Assembly: GCA_958510825.1 (NCBI GenBank)
Contig: OY294044.1
Location: forward strand, 107,298,893-107,362,892
Direction of reading: 5' to 3'
Source of the DNA: Brachypterus glaber
Taxonomy: Eukaryota; Arthropoda; Insecta; Coleoptera; Kateretidae
Length of the DNA stretch: 64,000 nt
Positions 61,655 through 64,000 of the stretch are shown piece by piece. A program made the position numbers and the translations under genes. Positions within the stretch are counted from its first letter, which is position 1. The number at the start of each line of letters is the position of its first letter. Under the pieces are notes generated by a model. The model saw only the letters and a program-made list of their open reading frames with translations. It made no database searches and was not told the origin of the DNA.

Positions 61655-62620
61655 TCATCGGCGAATTTCCAGTGCTCGCATAGTCGCCGCGTCGATTCTA
61701 GCGTTGACGCGAGGTTTTAAATATTTACATTTTTATTTCTTTTGATCTTGATTTTTTTTAATGGTTCCATTTAAACGAGTAAGGTGGGAAAAAAAGTTAT
61801 CGATAAATAAAAATTAAAAACTTTCGCATTCTTAAAAGATAAAAATCGAATATCGTTTTTATCTTCGAAAAACACCGATATATATACTACATATTTATAG
61901 TTAATATGTATAGTCAATATTGTTGTGTGTAACAAATTAGTCGTCAAATGTTTCGATTTAATGACCTTTATAAAAATTTTAATTTCCCTCATAATTCGGC
62001 AAAATTATTCCGTAAGCCTATGCTTCTGTGTTTATTTTCAACGTTGATGAGTCATAACTGAGTTTATTCCGATTACTGATTATAGATCTAGTTCCGGAAA
62101 CAAATCACGGCAGGCCTTAAATACTTTTATCCAATACCTTCACAGAAACACTTGTTTTGCGCACTATTTTAAATGCTAAAAGCGAGTTTTTTCCACTAGT
62201 GACTAAAAATTTTTTCACCCACTCTTTTACGTACAGCTTTTGATCTCACCCAAAATTAGTTACATACCCTATTAATTAGGTATTATAACCATTCTATAAA
62301 TAGAAGCACGTTAACTAAACCATAAAAATTAAAGATAACCCCAAATTATTCTTTAGCTTTTGAATAAAATACTGTTTTTATTAAAAATTCTGTCATCACC
62401 GCGTCCATTTTGACGTTTGTAAGAAATGTAAAACTAGCAATTGTGTATTTTTAATAGGCATACTAAGGCCATGGCTACCTATTATTTTAGTATTGAGAAA
62501 ACTTAATCTTAATATTTTTGACATAATTTTTCGCAAAATTATAGATTTTTATTTAAAAATAAAAGGTGTTGGATAAAATTAAATTCTCATTAAGTGATTT
62601 TATCTCGAAAACGTTACGCC
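61655..62620. other. Intergenic, nothing recognised
   Basis: 61655-61720 is unusually CpG-rich for the window (atagtcgccgcgtcgattct, gttgacgcgagg) and could be a 5' exon or regulatory patch; no ORF supports a gene. The rest is AT-rich. Confidence 0.3.
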
Positions 62621-63047
62621 GCGTTACAGGGGGGGGGTGTCAGTAAAAATGTTACGTAACACTTAAAAAATTATAAACTTAAAAAAAATATTTTGGATCA
62701 CGTTTTTAACAATGATGTAGGCTTAAAGAGACGGATTCCTTGCAAATTTTATTGCACACGGCGTGGTTAACAGCTAAATCCTCTAAACAAAAACAGTTAG
62801 AGATGGAAAAGCATAGCCAATAACCGGTTTTCGGTTAACCGGTTTCGGAAATTACATCAGACCGGTTTTGGGTTAAAATACGGAAGCAATAACCGGTTAA
62901 AAACCGGTTTAAACCATGAAGCAAAATTTCCTTTCATTTATTTTTATTTTTTGTAAAATGTTACGTAACAAATGTTACGCCGCGTTACATGGGGGGTGGG
63001 GGTAAAAAATGGCCAAATTTTGAGTTACGTAATACTTGAACGCTCCC
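62621..63047. mobile_element. Harbinger-like MITE remnant with hAT-like end
   Basis: Right end ACTTGAACGCTCCC followed by TAA, and two poly-G subterminal blocks (62627, 62986), match the 32941 family. 62799-62925 holds TAGAGATGGAAAAGC and several AACCGGTT copies, a sequence style I associate with hAT element ends. Confidence 0.55.
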
Positions 63048-63265
63048 TAAGATGTTTATTAGGATAAAAAAGTCAGTACCGTAGAGTTTATGATGTAGTT
63101 AATTTCACTTTGTTCACGTGTTTTAATCAAATTAGACCGCCTTTATTTATATAAAAAGCAATTTAACAAAATGTAACTAAAAAAAATAACATATATGGTT
63201 TTAACAACTAAAATTGGCGAATTCCCGAAATTGTGTATGGTTACTATTATATTCCCTAACAGCTA

Positions 63266-63499
63266 TTAATAGTCTATTGGCATATAGTTTATTATTTTTA
63301 GGAATTTTATACTTAAACCATACTGGCGCAAATTATGGTGAAGGGATTCTACAGCTTGCTTACTGTAGAAACCCAGAACAAATTGATCCTCTTCACAAAA
63401 TTGTTGAATGTGATAAAAAACCGCGTGTACTTTAGGTGTTACAGGTATATTTAAACTCAAGTAACTTTCTCTGAATTCAGAAATACTTTTTACAAACAT
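63266..63499 (-). pseudogene. Transposon-like ORF fragment
   Basis: A 77-residue frame including FRESYLSLNIPVTPKVHAVF and GFYSKQAVESLHHNL. The TPKxHxxxxH...GxxSxQAxESxH pattern recalls uncharacterised transposon proteins abundant in insects and cnidarians. Truncated on both sides, no start context. Family not certain. Confidence 0.45.
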
Positions 63500-63589
63500 T
63501 TATCAAAAAGCAATCATATAGCCCAATATATCATATAATATCACTGCTTTTGTGCTCATATGATATAGTTACGCCGTTTATTTATATAT

Positions 63590-63960
63590 TATATTTTAAT
63601 CACGGAGATAAAAAAGCATTTTAGACATGAAGGGAAAAAAAGCAGTTTATTATACAAATTATGAAGAAAACCATTCAAGCACATATCACAAAGTCAAAAA
63701 CTGCGTTTTGAAATTCACCTCCTCATTTATTGGCTCTTGTGAAACCCTAAATATATCCAACAAAATATTCTTCGACAAAATATCACATCTCTCCTAGATG
63801 CGCCAAACTACCACGCAAAAATTTTCTATGCAACAGAGTATACATGTGGAACAGTTTAAGTGTTGTAACTGTGACGTCTAGAACTGTAAACCAGTTTAAA
63901 AATAACTTGGACAGGGATATTAAAATAATAAGGAACCAATGGGTGCACTTTCCTCAATAA
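63590..63960 (+). mobile_element. LINE 3' coding fragment, frameshifted
   Basis: The last about 45 codons read RVYMWNSLSVVTVTSRTVNQ then FKNNLDRDIKIIRNQWVHFP and stop, the usual non-LTR RT C-terminus. Upstream sequence is in other frames with stops. Degraded. Confidence 0.7.
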
Positions 63961-64000
63961 CTATTTAGTCTGTGATCTATAACCGTGATTATTTATTTAT

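Overview
The window looks like intron-rich, AT-rich (roughly 30% GC) chromosomal DNA from a large, transposon-bloated insect genome. A beetle is my best guess; the sequence does not settle the order. No prokaryotic features, rRNA, tRNA or CRISPR were seen. The only host gene I can support is on the minus strand and fills positions 745 to 47650. It is a single-pass receptor tyrosine kinase, and I rebuilt it exon by exon: twelve exons of 22 to 239 nt, 1,642 coding nt in about 47 kb. Every splice phase is compatible across all eleven junctions. The protein runs: signal peptide, two fibronectin-III-like modules, one transmembrane segment, juxtamembrane, kinase N-lobe (Gly-rich loop, VAIK lysine, alpha-C glutamate, hinge), then a serine-rich kinase insert. 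The catalytic C-lobe lies beyond the left edge.

Layout. 1-745: LINE tail, MITE end and a Penelope-derived palindrome. 745-4717: kinase and juxtamembrane exons. 4.8-10.1 kb (intron 8): MITEs, a recombinase-derived element, and a tandem array of 436-bp units (7733-9917). 10.1-12.3 kb: transmembrane exon and second FN3. 12.3-14.0 kb: five tandem 335-bp units, each carrying a decoy copy of an exon 5' half. 14.0-25.4 kb: exons 5 to 2 among MITEs, LINEs and a Penelope-like element. 25.4-47.6 kb: a 22-kb first intron made of nested repeats, then the signal-peptide exon. 47.7-64 kb: intergenic repeats, including a roughly 422-bp satellite array and a hAT-like element with nested LINE.

The most notable system is the 7.7-9.9 kb array. 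Each 436-bp unit folds on paper into a complete type I hammerhead ribozyme (CUGAAGA, 4-bp stem II, GAAA, AUC cleavage triplet, three-part stem I). The array is flanked by a 13-bp target-site duplication and has an inverted piece at its 5' end. A second single-unit insertion at 22.3-22.9 kb has its own 13-bp duplication and the same 5' inversion. This matches the architecture known for animal retrozymes. A Penelope-like element with a GIY-YIG endonuclease (the proposed helper class) sits in the same gene, also with a 13-bp duplication.

Other themes: several introns reduce to about 50-80 bp once mobile elements are removed; insertions repeatedly stop within about 20 bp of splice sites; and several small elements keep only the first coding exon of a tyrosine-recombinase-like protein, usually near a long terminal hairpin. 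All calls come from reading the sequence; no database search was possible.
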